DNA of 58,958 nucleotides from an uncultured OCS116 cluster bacterium (GCA_902538185.1 CACBED010000002.1:1-58958), one strand, 5' to 3'; numbered from the stretch's first letter, positions 1 through 9,794 are shown. The notes: generated by a model not told the origin, from the sequence alone. Program-made: numbers and translations.

Positions 1-1611
1 TCTGGACAGGATGTAACAGTAAGCTATACAGTGACTGGAACGGCCACAGGTAGTGGTACCGATTATACACTAGCTAATGGAACGCTAACAATATCAGCGG
101 GTGATACATCTGGTACAATTACAATTGCAAGTATTGTTGACGATACATTAGATGAGGCAGATGAAACCGTTATTGTTACATTATCTAGCCCGAGTAATGC
201 AACACTCGGCTCTGATGATACACATACTTACACAATTACTGATAATGATAGCGCTCCAGTGGTCGACTTTAATTTAGCCGCATCAAGCGGCGCTGAGTCT
301 GTCTCATCAGCAACAATTGCTCTTGACCTATCTGCTGTATCATCCAAGACCGTAACGGTTGATTATGATGTAACTGGAACAGCAAGCGACTCCGGTGTTG
401 ATTATAACTTCATATTATCAAGCGGGACATTAACAATAAGCCCTGGATCTACATCCGGGGCACTTACAATTGGTAGTATTTCCGATGATAATCTTGATGA
501 AGTAAATGAAACTGTTATTGTCACATTATCAAACCCATCAAATGCTTCATTAGGAACTAACGATGTGCACACTTACACCATTATTGATAATGATGATCCG
601 CCGGCAATAGATTTTAATACAACAAGCTCAACGGGTGCCGAATCTGTGACCTCGAAAGCAATTACTGTTGATTTATCAGAAGTGTCAAGTAAAGACATCA
701 CTGTTGACTATACGGTAACGGGAACGGCCACAGGTGGCGGTACCGATTATACACTAGCTAATGGAACACTAACAATATCAGCTGGCGATACGACTGGTAC
801 AATCACAATTGCCAGTATTGTTAATGATACTTTGGATGAGACGGATGAAACTGTTATAATTACACTATCTAATCCATCTAATGCAACCGTGGGCTCTGAT
901 AGCATACATACTTATACCATCACGGACAATGACTCTGCTCCAACTATTGATTTTAATGCAACAAGCTCAAACGGCGCTGAATCAGTTAGCTCTAAGGTAC
1001 TTACTGTTGATTTATCTGCAGCCTCAGCCCAAGATGTAACAGTTGATTATACAGTAACTGGTACAGCAACAGGAGGTGGGACTGACTTCACGCTCGCTAA
1101 CGGGACCCTTACAATTGCAGCAGGCAACACATCAGGCACGATCACGATTGCAAGTATTGTCGATGATGCATTGGATGAGTCTGATGAAACAGTAATAATC
1201 ACTCTAGCCAATCCAACAAATGCAACACTTGGATCAGACGACACTCATACTTACACTATTACGGATAATGAGTTGCCAATAATCAATTTCAACGCTACAA
1301 GCTCTAGCGGACTTGAATCAACATCATCAGCAGCGATAACGGTTGGTTTAACATCTGCTCATAACTCAAATATAACAGTCGATTACACCATAACTGGTAC
1401 AGCGACAGGAAGTGGCACTGACTATACCCTAGCCAATGGTACACTAGTCATAACAGCAGGAAATACATCCGGCACCATTACCATTGCAAGCATAGTAGAT
1501 GATAATTTAGATGAAGGAGACGAAACCGTCATAATAACCCTATCAAACCCAACCGAAACTACCTTGGGTTCCGATATTGCTCATACATACTATATTAATG
1601 ACAATGATGAT
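1..1611 (+). repeat. Tandem in-gene repeat encoding Calx-beta domains, period about 336-345 bp, about 4.8 units visible
   Basis: Recurrent GG(A/T)AC(A/G)GC.. anchor at 37, 376, 721, 1060 and 1396 (spacing 339, 345, 339, 336). Units approximately 1-258, 259-603, 604-942, 943-1278, 1279-1611. Confidence 0.85.
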
Positions 1612-3291
1612 ACGACAAATCCTACAATTACCGCCACCATTCCAACTGATAATGCGACGAATGTCGATATTGATGAAAATATTGAAATAACCTTTAGTGA
1701 AGATGTGGATGTCGAGTCAGGAAATATTATCATATATAAATCAGACGATAATAGTGTTATAGAAACAATTGACGTGACGAGCGGGCAGGTAACGGGAACA
1801 GGCACTTCTACGATAATCATCGATCTAACCGATAACTTAGATTATGAAACAGAGTATTACATATTAATTTCTACGACAGCGTTCGATGATGAAAGCGGCA
1901 ACTCTTTTGCCGGGGTTACATCGAATACAGTGCTTAATTTTGAAACAAGAACAAGACTAACAGACCCAACAGAGAAAGATGACGTTGTTGAAATTCTTGA
2001 TGCTATGTCAACAATATCATCCAATTGGGCATTTAAAAATATGGGTGCTATGCAACACAGATTGAGCTGGCTTAATCGCATGTCACAAGTCGATAAAAAT
2101 CAATATGATTTAAAAATAAAATTCCATAATAAGTTTTTGGATGAGCTTGTAAATAATGACCAAAAAATTGAAACTTCTAGCGAAGCTTCCGAATGGCTCT
2201 CTGGGTTATCAGAGAAAGCAATCGACGAGCTTGTTTCTGTAAGCGGTGAGGATGACTGTAATGAAAGCCTTGCGAAGTTCGTGAGGGAGGATTGTCTTGA
2301 AAAATTCGATACTTTTATGAATGAAGAAATAGCAGTCATTCCGTCAGAGATGACACGCGAATATAAAAATGAAATCATTGATATTAAACAAAAATATACA
2401 AATATGCTCAAATCAAAACTCAATATTGATAATGATTGGGCAGCTTGGGTCACTGGGGAAATAACCCTTGCAAACGTTGATGGGCTCGACCCTCATGATA
2501 TTCAGTCTGAAGCTGTGTATATTGGGATTGATCGACACAGTATAAATTACGACTCTATATTTGGAATATCAATATCTTATGGAACTGATGATATAAAGGT
2601 TGGGTCTGATGAGTCTAAAGTGCAATCGGAAAATTATGCCCTGTCTCTCTATGGTTCCAAACAATATGGTTATCAAGATATACCGTTTATCGATGAGGCA
2701 ACAATAGAGTATGTCCTTGGCATTGGTAATCTAAATTTTGATACAACCAGAACAGATATAGGAGAGGTACTCTCTGGTGAAAGGACTGCTACTCAGGTAT
2801 TTGGATCATTAACAGTTCGAGGCAATAGCACAGAGGATGATCAAAAGATTATATCTCCTTACGCAAAAGGTGAGTTTAGCGTGACCGAATTTGACAGCTA
2901 TACAGAGACCGGTGGCGATACCTCATTAAATATAAGCGATCAAACATCTCATAGAGCAAATGTCTCAGTTGGTACTGATATCAGCCTGGTCTATAACCAT
3001 AATGATAATAATTATTTACCTTGGGTTAAATTTGAGTATGGATTATCGTTTGGAAGCGAGTCTGAAATAGAACTAGAATATCCATCAGAAACGGACCCCG
3101 TAACATATACAATCGATAAAGAGACAGAATTTAATGATTTCTGGAAAGTAGGAATTGGTATCGATTTATTCAAAGAGTCTAGTGAAACCATGGATGTATA
3201 TAGCTTTGGTCTCGGGTATGAATTCGAGAGCGGTGGTGTTGATCTCGATTATTCAAATAAATTCTATTTAGACTTCGAATGGGACTTCTAA
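1..3291 (+). CDS. Calx-beta repeat surface protein with SbsA-type Ig-like domain and C-terminal autotransporter-like beta-barrel (5' truncated by window edge)
   Basis: Frame is open from base 1 (S-G-Q-D-V-T-V-S-Y-T-V...). At least five repeats with DxTVDYTVTGTAT..GTDYTLANGTLTI..GxTSGTITIASIVDD..DE.DETVIITLSNP..HTYTITDND. Then TITATIPTDNATNVDIDENIEITFSEDV (Ig-like), an alpha-helical segment, and an aromatic-rich barrel ending in ...FYLDFEWDF (terminal Phe). Confidence 0.85.
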   Translation, partial: SGQDVTVSYTVTGTATGSGTDYTLANGTLTISAGDTSGTITIASIVDDTLDEADETVIVTLSSPSNATLGSDDTHTYTITDNDSAPVVDFNLAASSGAESVSSATIALDLSAVSSKTVTVDYDVTGTASDSGVDYNFILSSGTLTISPGSTSGALTIGSISDDNLDEVNETVIVTLSNPSNASLGTNDVHTYTIIDNDDPPAIDFNTTSSTGAESVTSKAITVDLSEVSSKDITVDYTVTGTATGGGTDYTLANGTLTISAGDTTGTITIASIVNDTLDETDETVIITLSNPSNATVGSDSIHTYTITDNDSAPTIDFNATSSNGAESVSSKVLTVDLSAASAQDVTVDYTVTGTATGGGTDFTLANGTLTIAAGNTSGTITIASIVDDALDESDETVIITLANPTNATLGSDDTHTYTITDNELPIINFNATSSSGLESTSSAAITVGLTSAHNSNITVDYTITGTATGSGTDYTLANGTLVITAGNTSGTITIASIVDDNLDEGDETVIITLSNPTETTLGSDIAHTYYINDNDDTTNPTITATIPTDNATNVDIDENIEITFSEDVDVESGNIIIYKSDDNSVIETIDVTSGQVTGTGTSTIIIDLTDNLDYETEYYILISTTAFDDESGNSFAGVTSNTVLNFETRTRLTDPTEKDDVVEILDAMSTISSNWAFKNMGAMQHRLSWLNRMSQVDKNQYDLKIKFHNKFLDELVNNDQKIETSSEASEWLSGLSEKAIDELVSVSGEDDCNESLAKFVREDCLEKFDTFMNEEIAVIPSEMTREYKNEIIDIKQKYTNMLKSKLNIDNDWAAWVTGEITLANVDGLDPHDIQSEAVYIGIDRHSINYDSIFGISISYGTDDIKVGSDESKVQSENYALSLYGSKQYGYQDIPFIDEATIEYVLGIGNLNFDTTRTDIGEVLSGERTATQVFGSLTVRGNSTEDDQKIISPYAKGEFSVTEFDSYTETGGDTSLNISDQTSHRANVSVGTDISLVYNHNDNNYLPWVKFEYGLSFGSESEIELEYPSETDPVTYTIDKETEFNDFWKVGIGIDLFKESSETMDVYSFGLGYEFESGGVDLDYSNKFYLDFEWDF

Positions 3292-3296
3292 AAACT

Positions 3297-3386
3297 TGGC
3301 GGAGGGAGAGGGATTTGAACCCCCGAACGAGTTACCCCGTTGCCGGCTTTCGAAACCGGTGCTTTCAACCACTCAGCCATCCCTCC
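3297..3386 (-). tRNA. tRNA-Ser (anticodon CGA), CCA encoded
   Basis: Reverse complement GGAGGGATGGCTGAGTGGTTGAAAGCACCGGTTTCGAAAGCCGGCAACGGGGTAACTCGTTCGGGGGTTCAAATCCCTCTCCCTCCGCCA. Acceptor GGAGGGA/TCCCTCC, long variable arm, anticodon loop TTCGAAA, T-loop TTCAAAT. Confidence 0.93.
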
Positions 3387-3409
3387 ATAAATATATAAGT
3401 TATATGAGC

Positions 3410-4465
3410 TTATAATTCCCCCTGATCAATCAGTTGTTGGAACATTTCCTGAATTGATTTTTTAATCGGTCTATATTTTAAATCTAGGCTTGTAATTGCC
3501 TTTTGATTATCTGCATTCCAACTATACCCCATGCACCCGGAAATCATTTTTCGTGTAATAGATTTATCGATGAGTGGGGCAATAAGCCACACCATCACTT
3601 TCGGCAATTCTTTTTTTGGCAAAGGGTACTGTGGATATTTTTCCTGAAGCATTTCTGAAAGTGATAAAAATGATGTAACTTCATTATACACAATATGTCT
3701 TCCATTAACACTATCAATGTATGCCGCATTCACATGCGCATCGGCAACATCTCTAACATCAACCATCCCAATCTCAAACTTTGGACAGCCGGCTTTGGAA
3801 GTACCATCACCTAGCTGCTTTATGAATTCATGTGATGCAGAAGTGGATTTACCAGATAAGCTTGGCCCAATAACCAGTGCGGGATTAATAACAACTAACT
3901 TCCATCGATTTTGTTTTTCTTCGATGCTCCAAGCTAATTTTTCAGCTAGTACTTTTGAGTAGGAATAAGGCTGATGATCTATTGTTGAGGTAGTATTCCA
4001 AATTTCTTCAGTCAGTATCTTATTTGGGGCATTTTGAATATCGATATGATCACCGAAGATAGCTGCACAAGAGCTTGTAATAATAACCTTTTTTACCGTT
4101 TGTATGCTATTAACTGACTCAAGCACATTTTTCGTACCCTCAACCGCAGGATTAATTAAATCTTTTTGTGCATCGTTAAATTTATATAAAAAAGGAGAGG
4201 CTACATGAAAAACAATTTCGCAATCTGCCATAGCTTTGTCATAAGATTTTGGTTCCATTAAATCGGCTTCAAAGAATAATATATTACCATCTCCTTTATT
4301 TGAGATTTTTTTTAGTGATTTAAGTTTTTCATCGTTTTGTGCATCACGTACTGGCGCGTGAACGGTAACACCTTTTTCAATTAGGCTTTTTGCAATCCAT
4401 CCGCCAACAAAGCCTGTTGATCCTGTCACAAGGACCGGTTTCGAGGTATCAATTTCTAGGGTCAT
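3410..4465 (-). CDS. NAD(P)-dependent epimerase/reductase (dihydroflavonol-4-reductase-like extended SDR)
   Basis: MTLEIDTSKPVLVTGSTGFVGGWIAKSLIEKG (Rossmann GxxGxxG), YSYSK (YxxxK) motif. Start trimmed from the ORF track (4594) to Met at 4465, because the extension translates the tRNA-Ser gene. Confidence 0.85.
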   Translation of the reverse strand: MTLEIDTSKPVLVTGSTGFVGGWIAKSLIEKGVTVHAPVRDAQNDEKLKSLKKISNKGDGNILFFEADLMEPKSYDKAMADCEIVFHVASPFLYKFNDAQKDLINPAVEGTKNVLESVNSIQTVKKVIITSSCAAIFGDHIDIQNAPNKILTEEIWNTTSTIDHQPYSYSKVLAEKLAWSIEEKQNRWKLVVINPALVIGPSLSGKSTSASHEFIKQLGDGTSKAGCPKFEIGMVDVRDVADAHVNAAYIDSVNGRHIVYNEVTSFLSLSEMLQEKYPQYPLPKKELPKVMVWLIAPLIDKSITRKMISGCMGYSWNADNQKAITSLDLKYRPIKKSIQEMFQQLIDQGEL

Positions 4466-4518
4466 AAAAGTTTTATAATATATATTTTGAAATAAATATA
4501 GATTTTTAAGCAGAAAAA

Positions 4519-4608
4519 TGGCGGAGGGGGAGGGATTCGAACCCCCGAACGAGTTGCCCCGTTGCCGGTTTTCAAGACCGGTGCTTTCAACCACTCAGCC
4601 ACCCCTCC
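4519..4608 (-). tRNA. tRNA-Ser (anticodon TGA), CCA encoded
   Basis: Reverse complement GGAGGGGTGGCTGAGTGGTTGAAAGCACCGGTCTTGAAAACCGGCAACGGGGCAACTCGTTCGGGGGTTCGAATCCCTCCCCCTCCGCCA. Anticodon loop CTTGAAA, long variable arm. Confidence 0.93.
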
Positions 4609-4618
4609 GGCAAATTTA

Positions 4619-4647
4619 TTTATATATGCGAATTTTGGTGTTGTCTA
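4619..4647 (-). promoter_or_regulatory. Putative sigma70-like promoter driving tRNA-Ser(TGA)
   Basis: On the minus strand: TAGACA (4647-4642), 17-nt spacer, TATAAA (4624-4619), placed about 10 nt upstream of the mature tRNA 5' end. Confidence 0.5.
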
Positions 4648-5094
4648 ATGATTATTTACGGTATCATCTCACATGTTGATGGTATATATTTATCAATAAA
4701 TATGCAGGGCTTAATGGATTTTAATTGGAAAAACTGGTCAAACGGACAGAAGCTTATTTTCGTGAGTTCAGCAGTTGCTGTGGCATCTTTATTGTTACCC
4801 TGGGCAGACATGGGACTGATATCTGTAAATGGTTTTGCGCAGCAAGGCTATTTGCTCTTCGTTTTTTTTATTTATCCGCTCGCTCGAGTATTAAAATCAA
4901 ATCCAATCAAGCCATTATACGGCTTTATATCGAGCGGTCTTGCTGTCATATGCTCCATATCTTTTGCTTTATCAAAGACTGTTGAGGTTTTTGAGACATC
5001 AGTTAATCTGTCTGGAAGTGGGCTTGTTTTATTTATAATATGCTCAATTACACTCGTTATAGGTGTTTACATGGCAAGAGAGCAAAATAAATAG
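4648..5094 (+). CDS. small hydrophobic (multi-TM) protein of unknown function
   Basis: ORF of 148 aa with several hydrophobic segments; alternative start at the internal MQGLMDFNW. Confidence 0.6.
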   Translation: MIIYGIISHVDGIYLSINMQGLMDFNWKNWSNGQKLIFVSSAVAVASLLLPWADMGLISVNGFAQQGYLLFVFFIYPLARVLKSNPIKPLYGFISSGLAVICSISFALSKTVEVFETSVNLSGSGLVLFIICSITLVIGVYMAREQNK

Positions 5095-5291
5095 GCAAGA
5101 TGCTCAATAAGGCATCAATCATGATTATTTAATTAATTAATTTCAGTTATTTACAGAATTTACTTGTTTTAAATACTGAAACTTATTACGATCCTAAAAG
5201 TTAACTTTTTTTTAATTATTTTTTTGGGCTTAAAATTAGATTAAATTGTATTTATTTCGAAGCTCAAATTGACTATTTTAAGGAGATAAAT

Positions 5292-6311
5292 ATGAAAAAA
5301 ATTAGTTTATTATTAGGAGCTTTTGCTCTAATTGGTTTCACATACAGTTCTGTTGCAACCGCATCCACACTTGAAGAAGTTCAAGCACGTGGTGAGTTAG
5401 TTTGCGGTGTTTCTGGTGGAGTTGCGGGCTTCTCAGCACCTAACGATGCTGGTAGAATGGTCGGAATTGACGCTGCAGTATGTGATGCTGTAGCTGCTGC
5501 AGTTTTAGGTGATGCCGATGCAGTTAAATATGTACCATTAACTGCTGCTGAGCGTTTTACTGCTCTATCAGCTGGTGAAGTTGATGTACTATCACGTAAC
5601 ACAACACACACTCTCACAAGAGATGCAACACTAGGTGTTAACTTTACCTACTATAACTTTATCGATGGTCAAGGCTTCATGGTTGCAAAGGCTGATGGTC
5701 TTTCATCAGTTATGGATCTAGATGGTGCAAGTATTTGTGTTCAAGCTGGTACAACTACTGAGCTAAATATGGCTGACTATTTTAGAAATAAAGGACTAGA
5801 CTACACACCTGTTGGGTACTCTACATCCACTGCAACTAGAGAAGGCCTTGAGGGTGGTGCATGTGATGCAATTACTTCAGATGCATCTCAATTAGCAGCT
5901 CTACGTTCAGAAACTGCAGATCCATCTGCTTGGACAATGCTACCAGAGATTATTTCTAAAGAGCCTCTAGGTCCTGTTGTCCGTCAAGGTGACGACCAGT
6001 GGATGGATATTGTAACATGGACACTACACGCAATGATCAATGCTGAAGAGCTTGGTATTGACTCATCAAATGTGGATGCTATGAGAGCTGACTCACCAAA
6101 TCCAAGCGTTGCAAGGATTGTCGGTTCAGAAGGTGAAACTGGTCCATCACTTGGACTTTCACAAGACTGGGCTTACCAGGTTATTAAGCAAGTTGGTAAC
6201 TACGGCGAAGTCTATGAAAAACATGTAGAACCACTTGGTATTGCAAGAGCTGGTTCAGTAAATGATTTATGGACACGTGGCGGTATTATATACTCACCAC
6301 CTCTTCGTTAA
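5292..6311 (+). CDS. aapJ: general L-amino acid ABC transporter, periplasmic substrate-binding protein
   Basis: AAGGAG RBS; signal peptide MKKISLLLGAFALIGFTYSSVATAS; TLEEVQARGELVCGVSGGVAGFSAPNDAGRMVGIDAAVCDAVAAAV (AapJ/BztA-like); followed by matching permeases and ATPase. Confidence 0.92.
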   Translation: MKKISLLLGAFALIGFTYSSVATASTLEEVQARGELVCGVSGGVAGFSAPNDAGRMVGIDAAVCDAVAAAVLGDADAVKYVPLTAAERFTALSAGEVDVLSRNTTHTLTRDATLGVNFTYYNFIDGQGFMVAKADGLSSVMDLDGASICVQAGTTTELNMADYFRNKGLDYTPVGYSTSTATREGLEGGACDAITSDASQLAALRSETADPSAWTMLPEIISKEPLGPVVRQGDDQWMDIVTWTLHAMINAEELGIDSSNVDAMRADSPNPSVARIVGSEGETGPSLGLSQDWAYQVIKQVGNYGEVYEKHVEPLGIARAGSVNDLWTRGGIIYSPPLR

Positions 6312-6326
6312 ATCATGCAATAATAA

Positions 6327-6356
6327 TTGGTCAAAGGCATTATTGCCTTTGGCCAA
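6327..6356 (+). promoter_or_regulatory. Intercistronic stem-loop between aapJ and aapQ
   Basis: TTGGTCAAAGGCA-TTAT-TGCCTTTGGCCAA: 13-bp stem with one G-T wobble and a 4-nt loop, 15 nt after the aapJ stop. Confidence 0.8.
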
Positions 6357-6377
6357 TACTTTCTTTTGGATAAAATC

Positions 6378-7556
6378 GTGGGTAGATCTCCATCAAATAT
6401 ATACCAAAACCCAAAATTTAGGTCTGCAATAATACAGGCAATACTTGTCTTTATTGTCTTTTATACCTTCTACTCACTATATCAAACTACTGTTTTTAAC
6501 CTCGAAGAGAGAGGAATCAAAACGAGCACATCGTTTTTTGATCAGGTTGCGCCATTTAAAGTTGGCTTCAGTCCATTCTTAAATTTTGAGTTGGGTGAAA
6601 CGACATATATTGAAGTATTTTATATCGGTGTGCTAAATACATTGCTTGTGGCAGTCCTGGGTATAATTGCTGCAACATTACTAGGGTTTTTTATTGGTAT
6701 ACTGCGCTCCTCTAATAACTGGTTAGCACAAAAATTCGCTCTTATCTACGTTGAAATTTTTAGAAACATGCCATTATTACTACAAATAATGTTTTGGAAT
6801 TTTGCAATATTTCTGGCATTTCTCCCACCTCCCAAACAATCACTAGAATTTGGTGCATTTTACTTAAATGGTCGAGGCCTTCAAACACCCGTTCCGATTG
6901 TAGAAAATAATTTTCTTTTTAAGGTATGGCTGGGGATTTTAATATTTTCTATTATTGCGAGCTTTATTTTTCGAAATTGGGCAAAAAAAAGGCGCGATCA
7001 AACGGGCAAATCACTTCCCGTTCTGGGTATTTCTCTCTCTGTCATTATTATAATAGGAATATCCAGTTTTTATATCTTAGGCAAACCTTTTGCTGTTGAT
7101 TTACCCGTACTTGGCAAGTTTAACTTTAAAGGCGGAGGTCAGCTACCATTACCTCTATTTTCGCTTTGGTTTGCGCTCACAGTATATACATCTGCATTTA
7201 TTGCTGAAAATGTTAGAGCTGGTATTGCATCTGTATCAAAAGGGCAAATTGAAGCGGCTCGATCCATCGGGCTTACAAGACCTCAGATGGTAAAGCTTAT
7301 AATCATTCCTCAGGCTCTAAGGGTTATAATTCCGCCGACTATAAGTCAATATTTGAACCTCACAAAAAATTCATCACTAGCCATGGCTGTTGGTTATGAG
7401 GAAGTTGTGGCTGTCTGGGCAAACATATCTTTAAATCAAACAGGTCAGGCGTTAATTATCATCGCTATGACCATTATATTTTTCGAAATTTGTAGTCTAT
7501 TCACATCATTCATATTGAACATCTATAATAGACGAATACAAATTACAGAGCGCTAA
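6378..7556 (+). CDS. aapQ: general L-amino acid ABC transporter permease (AapQ-like)
   Basis: Multi-TM; LTRPQMVKLIIIPQALRVIIPPTISQYLNLTKNSSLAMAVGYEEV. The ORF-track start (TTG 6327) lies inside the stem-loop, so a start at GTG 6378 (or TTG 6366) is more plausible. Confidence 0.88.
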   Translation: MGRSPSNIYQNPKFRSAIIQAILVFIVFYTFYSLYQTTVFNLEERGIKTSTSFFDQVAPFKVGFSPFLNFELGETTYIEVFYIGVLNTLLVAVLGIIAATLLGFFIGILRSSNNWLAQKFALIYVEIFRNMPLLLQIMFWNFAIFLAFLPPPKQSLEFGAFYLNGRGLQTPVPIVENNFLFKVWLGILIFSIIASFIFRNWAKKRRDQTGKSLPVLGISLSVIIIIGISSFYILGKPFAVDLPVLGKFNFKGGGQLPLPLFSLWFALTVYTSAFIAENVRAGIASVSKGQIEAARSIGLTRPQMVKLIIIPQALRVIIPPTISQYLNLTKNSSLAMAVGYEEVVAVWANISLNQTGQALIIIAMTIIFFEICSLFTSFILNIYNRRIQITER

Positions 7557-7558
7557 CT

Positions 7559-8686
7559 ATGACTATGAACACAGTAAAATTTGAAAAACTACCAGATCGG
7601 CTGCCTCCTGTAAACACTGTTGGATGGGTGGCTTGGGTTAAGCAAAATTTATTTGGCTCTGTTTCGAATACCATAATTACACTCTTATTTTTCTACTTGA
7701 TATTCTTGTATATCCCACCTTTCTTAGAATGGTCTGTATTTAATGCCAATATATCAGGCAGTGATAGAAGTATATGTGATGAAAATAGATCTGGCGCATG
7801 CTGGACCTTTATAAAGGTTAGAATGGAGCAATTATTATTTGGGTTATATTTTGCACAAAACCCTGATCAAATGTGGAGACCAATAATGGCATTTATTGTC
7901 TTTGGCGGTCTTCTCACGCCTTTAGCAATTGACAGAACTCCATATAAAAAATGGTTATTGCTTATTTTGTTAGTGGCATATCCTATTTTCTTTATCTCAT
8001 TGGTTGGCGGTGGGGTTTTTGGAATACCTAAGTCAGATGCGAGCGAATGGGGCGGTTTATTGCTAACATTTACTCTTGCATTCGTTGGGATTGTTTTAGC
8101 CTTGCCCCTTGGCATATTATTAGCGCTCGGAAGGCGCTCTAAGATGCCAGTTGTTCGATCCTTTAGCATAATATATATAGAGTTTTGGCGTGGTACCCCA
8201 TTAATTACCATACTATTCATGGCCTCAGTCATGCTGCCATTATTTTTTCCATCTGGCGTAGAATTTGATAAAGTTGTCAGAGCCATGATTGGAATTACAC
8301 TATTTCAATCTGCTTATACCGCTGAAGCTGTCAGAGGAGGCTTACAAGCCCTAGATAAAGGCCAAACTGAAGCATCCATGGCACTAGGCATGGGCTATTG
8401 GCAGCAAACTATATTTATAATCTTACCACAAGCATTGCGCATATCAATTCCATCAATCGTGAATACTTTCATTGCATTATTTAAAGATACATCACTGGTC
8501 TCAATTATTGGCTTGCTTGATTTATTAAAAATTGCACAAAATTCTTCTCGCTCTTTAGATTGGAATGGGTATGATATTGAAGCATATATGTTTGCTGGTT
8601 TAGTTTTTTGGATATTCTGCTTTGGAATGTCCATTTATAGTCAGAAATTAGAAAGAAAACTCGATACGGATAGGAACGTTGAATGA
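7559..8686 (+). CDS. aapM: general L-amino acid ABC transporter permease (AapM-like)
   Basis: [69 protein letters not shown]; position between aapQ and aapP. Confidence 0.9.
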   Translation: MTMNTVKFEKLPDRLPPVNTVGWVAWVKQNLFGSVSNTIITLLFFYLIFLYIPPFLEWSVFNANISGSDRSICDENRSGACWTFIKVRMEQLLFGLYFAQNPDQMWRPIMAFIVFGGLLTPLAIDRTPYKKWLLLILLVAYPIFFISLVGGGVFGIPKSDASEWGGLLLTFTLAFVGIVLALPLGILLALGRRSKMPVVRSFSIIYIEFWRGTPLITILFMASVMLPLFFPSGVEFDKVVRAMIGITLFQSAYTAEAVRGGLQALDKGQTEASMALGMGYWQQTIFIILPQALRISIPSIVNTFIALFKDTSLVSIIGLLDLLKIAQNSSRSLDWNGYDIEAYMFAGLVFWIFCFGMSIYSQKLERKLDTDRNVE

Positions 8687-9429
8687 CAAAAAGTGACTCA
8701 ATAATTAAAATTTCTAAACTGAATAAGTGGTATGGCAAATTTCATGCTCTTAAAGACATCGACTTGTCAGTTGGTAGAACAGAGAAAATCGTTATTTGCG
8801 GTCCGTCTGGTTCAGGTAAGTCCACGCTTATACGATGCATTAATCGCCTTGAGGTACATCAAGAGGGCTCTATACAAGTTGATGGTATTGAATTAACTGA
8901 TGATATAAAACAAATAACCGAGATTAGGAGTGATGTCGGTATGGTATTCCAGCATTTCAATCTATTTCCTCACCTCACTGTTCTTGAAAATTGCTCTTTA
9001 GCGCCGATATGGGTTAGAAAAAAATCAAAAGTTGAAGCAGAAGAGATGGCGATGCAACTCCTTGAAAAAGTTCGAATACCTGACCAAGCCGATAAATATC
9101 CAGGACAATTATCAGGTGGTCAGCAGCAAAGAGTTGCCATTGCACGTGCCTTATGTATGCAGCCGCGAATTATGCTATTCGATGAACCTACGTCCGCTCT
9201 TGATCCTGAAATGATAAAAGAGGTGCTAGAGACAATGATTGAGCTCGCAGACTCTGGAATGACTATGATCGTTGTTACGCACGAAATGGGTTTTGCTAAT
9301 AGGGTTGCGGATAGAATTATATTTATGGATGAAGGGCAAATTGTCGAGCAAAACGATCCTGAGTCATTTTTTAAAAATCCAGAGTCAGACAGAACAAAAC
9401 TTTTCTTGAGCCAGATTTTAGATCATTAA
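8683..9429 (+). CDS. aapP: amino acid ABC transporter ATP-binding protein
   Basis: Walker [10 protein letters not shown], signature [15 protein letters not shown], Walker [18 protein letters not shown] overlap with aapM. Confidence 0.93.
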   Translation: MTKSDSIIKISKLNKWYGKFHALKDIDLSVGRTEKIVICGPSGSGKSTLIRCINRLEVHQEGSIQVDGIELTDDIKQITEIRSDVGMVFQHFNLFPHLTVLENCSLAPIWVRKKSKVEAEEMAMQLLEKVRIPDQADKYPGQLSGGQQQRVAIARALCMQPRIMLFDEPTSALDPEMIKEVLETMIELADSGMTMIVVTHEMGFANRVADRIIFMDEGQIVEQNDPESFFKNPESDRTKLFLSQILDH

Positions 9430-9509
9430 ACACTTGCGATGAAAAAATAATTTTAGTTCAATATTAGAGAAGCTTAATAAATCGATTGGAAAAAAAAAGG
9501 AGAATATTT

Positions 9510-9794
9510 ATGCCAAAAATGTTGATAACTGTGAATATATCAAAAGGCTTTAAAACCTGGACTGATATGGCAAGGTCACTCGAAGATGAAGCTGGTGCAA
9601 ATGGTGCGAAAATTATATGGGCTGGTACAAACCCCAATGAGTCATCTGTATTTGTAATGATGGATGTTCCTGATCCAGAATTTATGCAAACATTCGGTTT
9701 ACGTCCCGATATCAAAAAAGCTCGTGAGGACGCTGGAGCTGATGTTTCATCTACCACTGTAATTACGCCTATTAGTGATTATTGGCTTGGTTAG
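9510..9794 (+). CDS. small conserved protein, dimeric alpha/beta-barrel type (DUF3764-like)
   Basis: MPKMLITVNISKGFKTWTDMARSLEDEAGANGAKIIWAGTNPNESSVFVMMDVPDPE; RBS AAAAGGAG upstream; start trimmed from 9486. Confidence 0.6.
   Translation: MPKMLITVNISKGFKTWTDMARSLEDEAGANGAKIIWAGTNPNESSVFVMMDVPDPEFMQTFGLRPDIKKAREDAGADVSSTTVITPISDYWLG

Noticed and set aside
1-1611. Regularly spaced repeats as a possible CRISPR or non-coding satellite
   Set aside because: Period about 340 bp, fully in frame and diverged mostly at synonymous sites; protein-domain repeat, not CRISPR.
1047-2453. Several minus-strand ORFs under the Calx-beta gene
   Set aside because: Antisense to a clear repetitive coding sequence; open frames explained by codon composition.
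4466-4594. N-terminal extension MVESTGLENRQRGNSFGGSNPSPS... of the SDR ORF
   Set aside because: It is translation of the tRNA-Ser(TGA) gene on the same strand; the real start is at 4465.
3297-4608. Genomic island or integrase attachment at the tRNA-Ser genes
   Set aside because: No integrase, transposase or direct-repeat att evidence adjacent; only a single metabolic gene lies between the tRNAs.
5200-5235. AAAAGTTAACTTTTTTTTAATTATTTTTTT upstream of aapJ as a terminator or riboswitch
   Set aside because: Only a 5-bp AT-rich stem; no riboswitch-like conserved core recognised in the aapJ leader.
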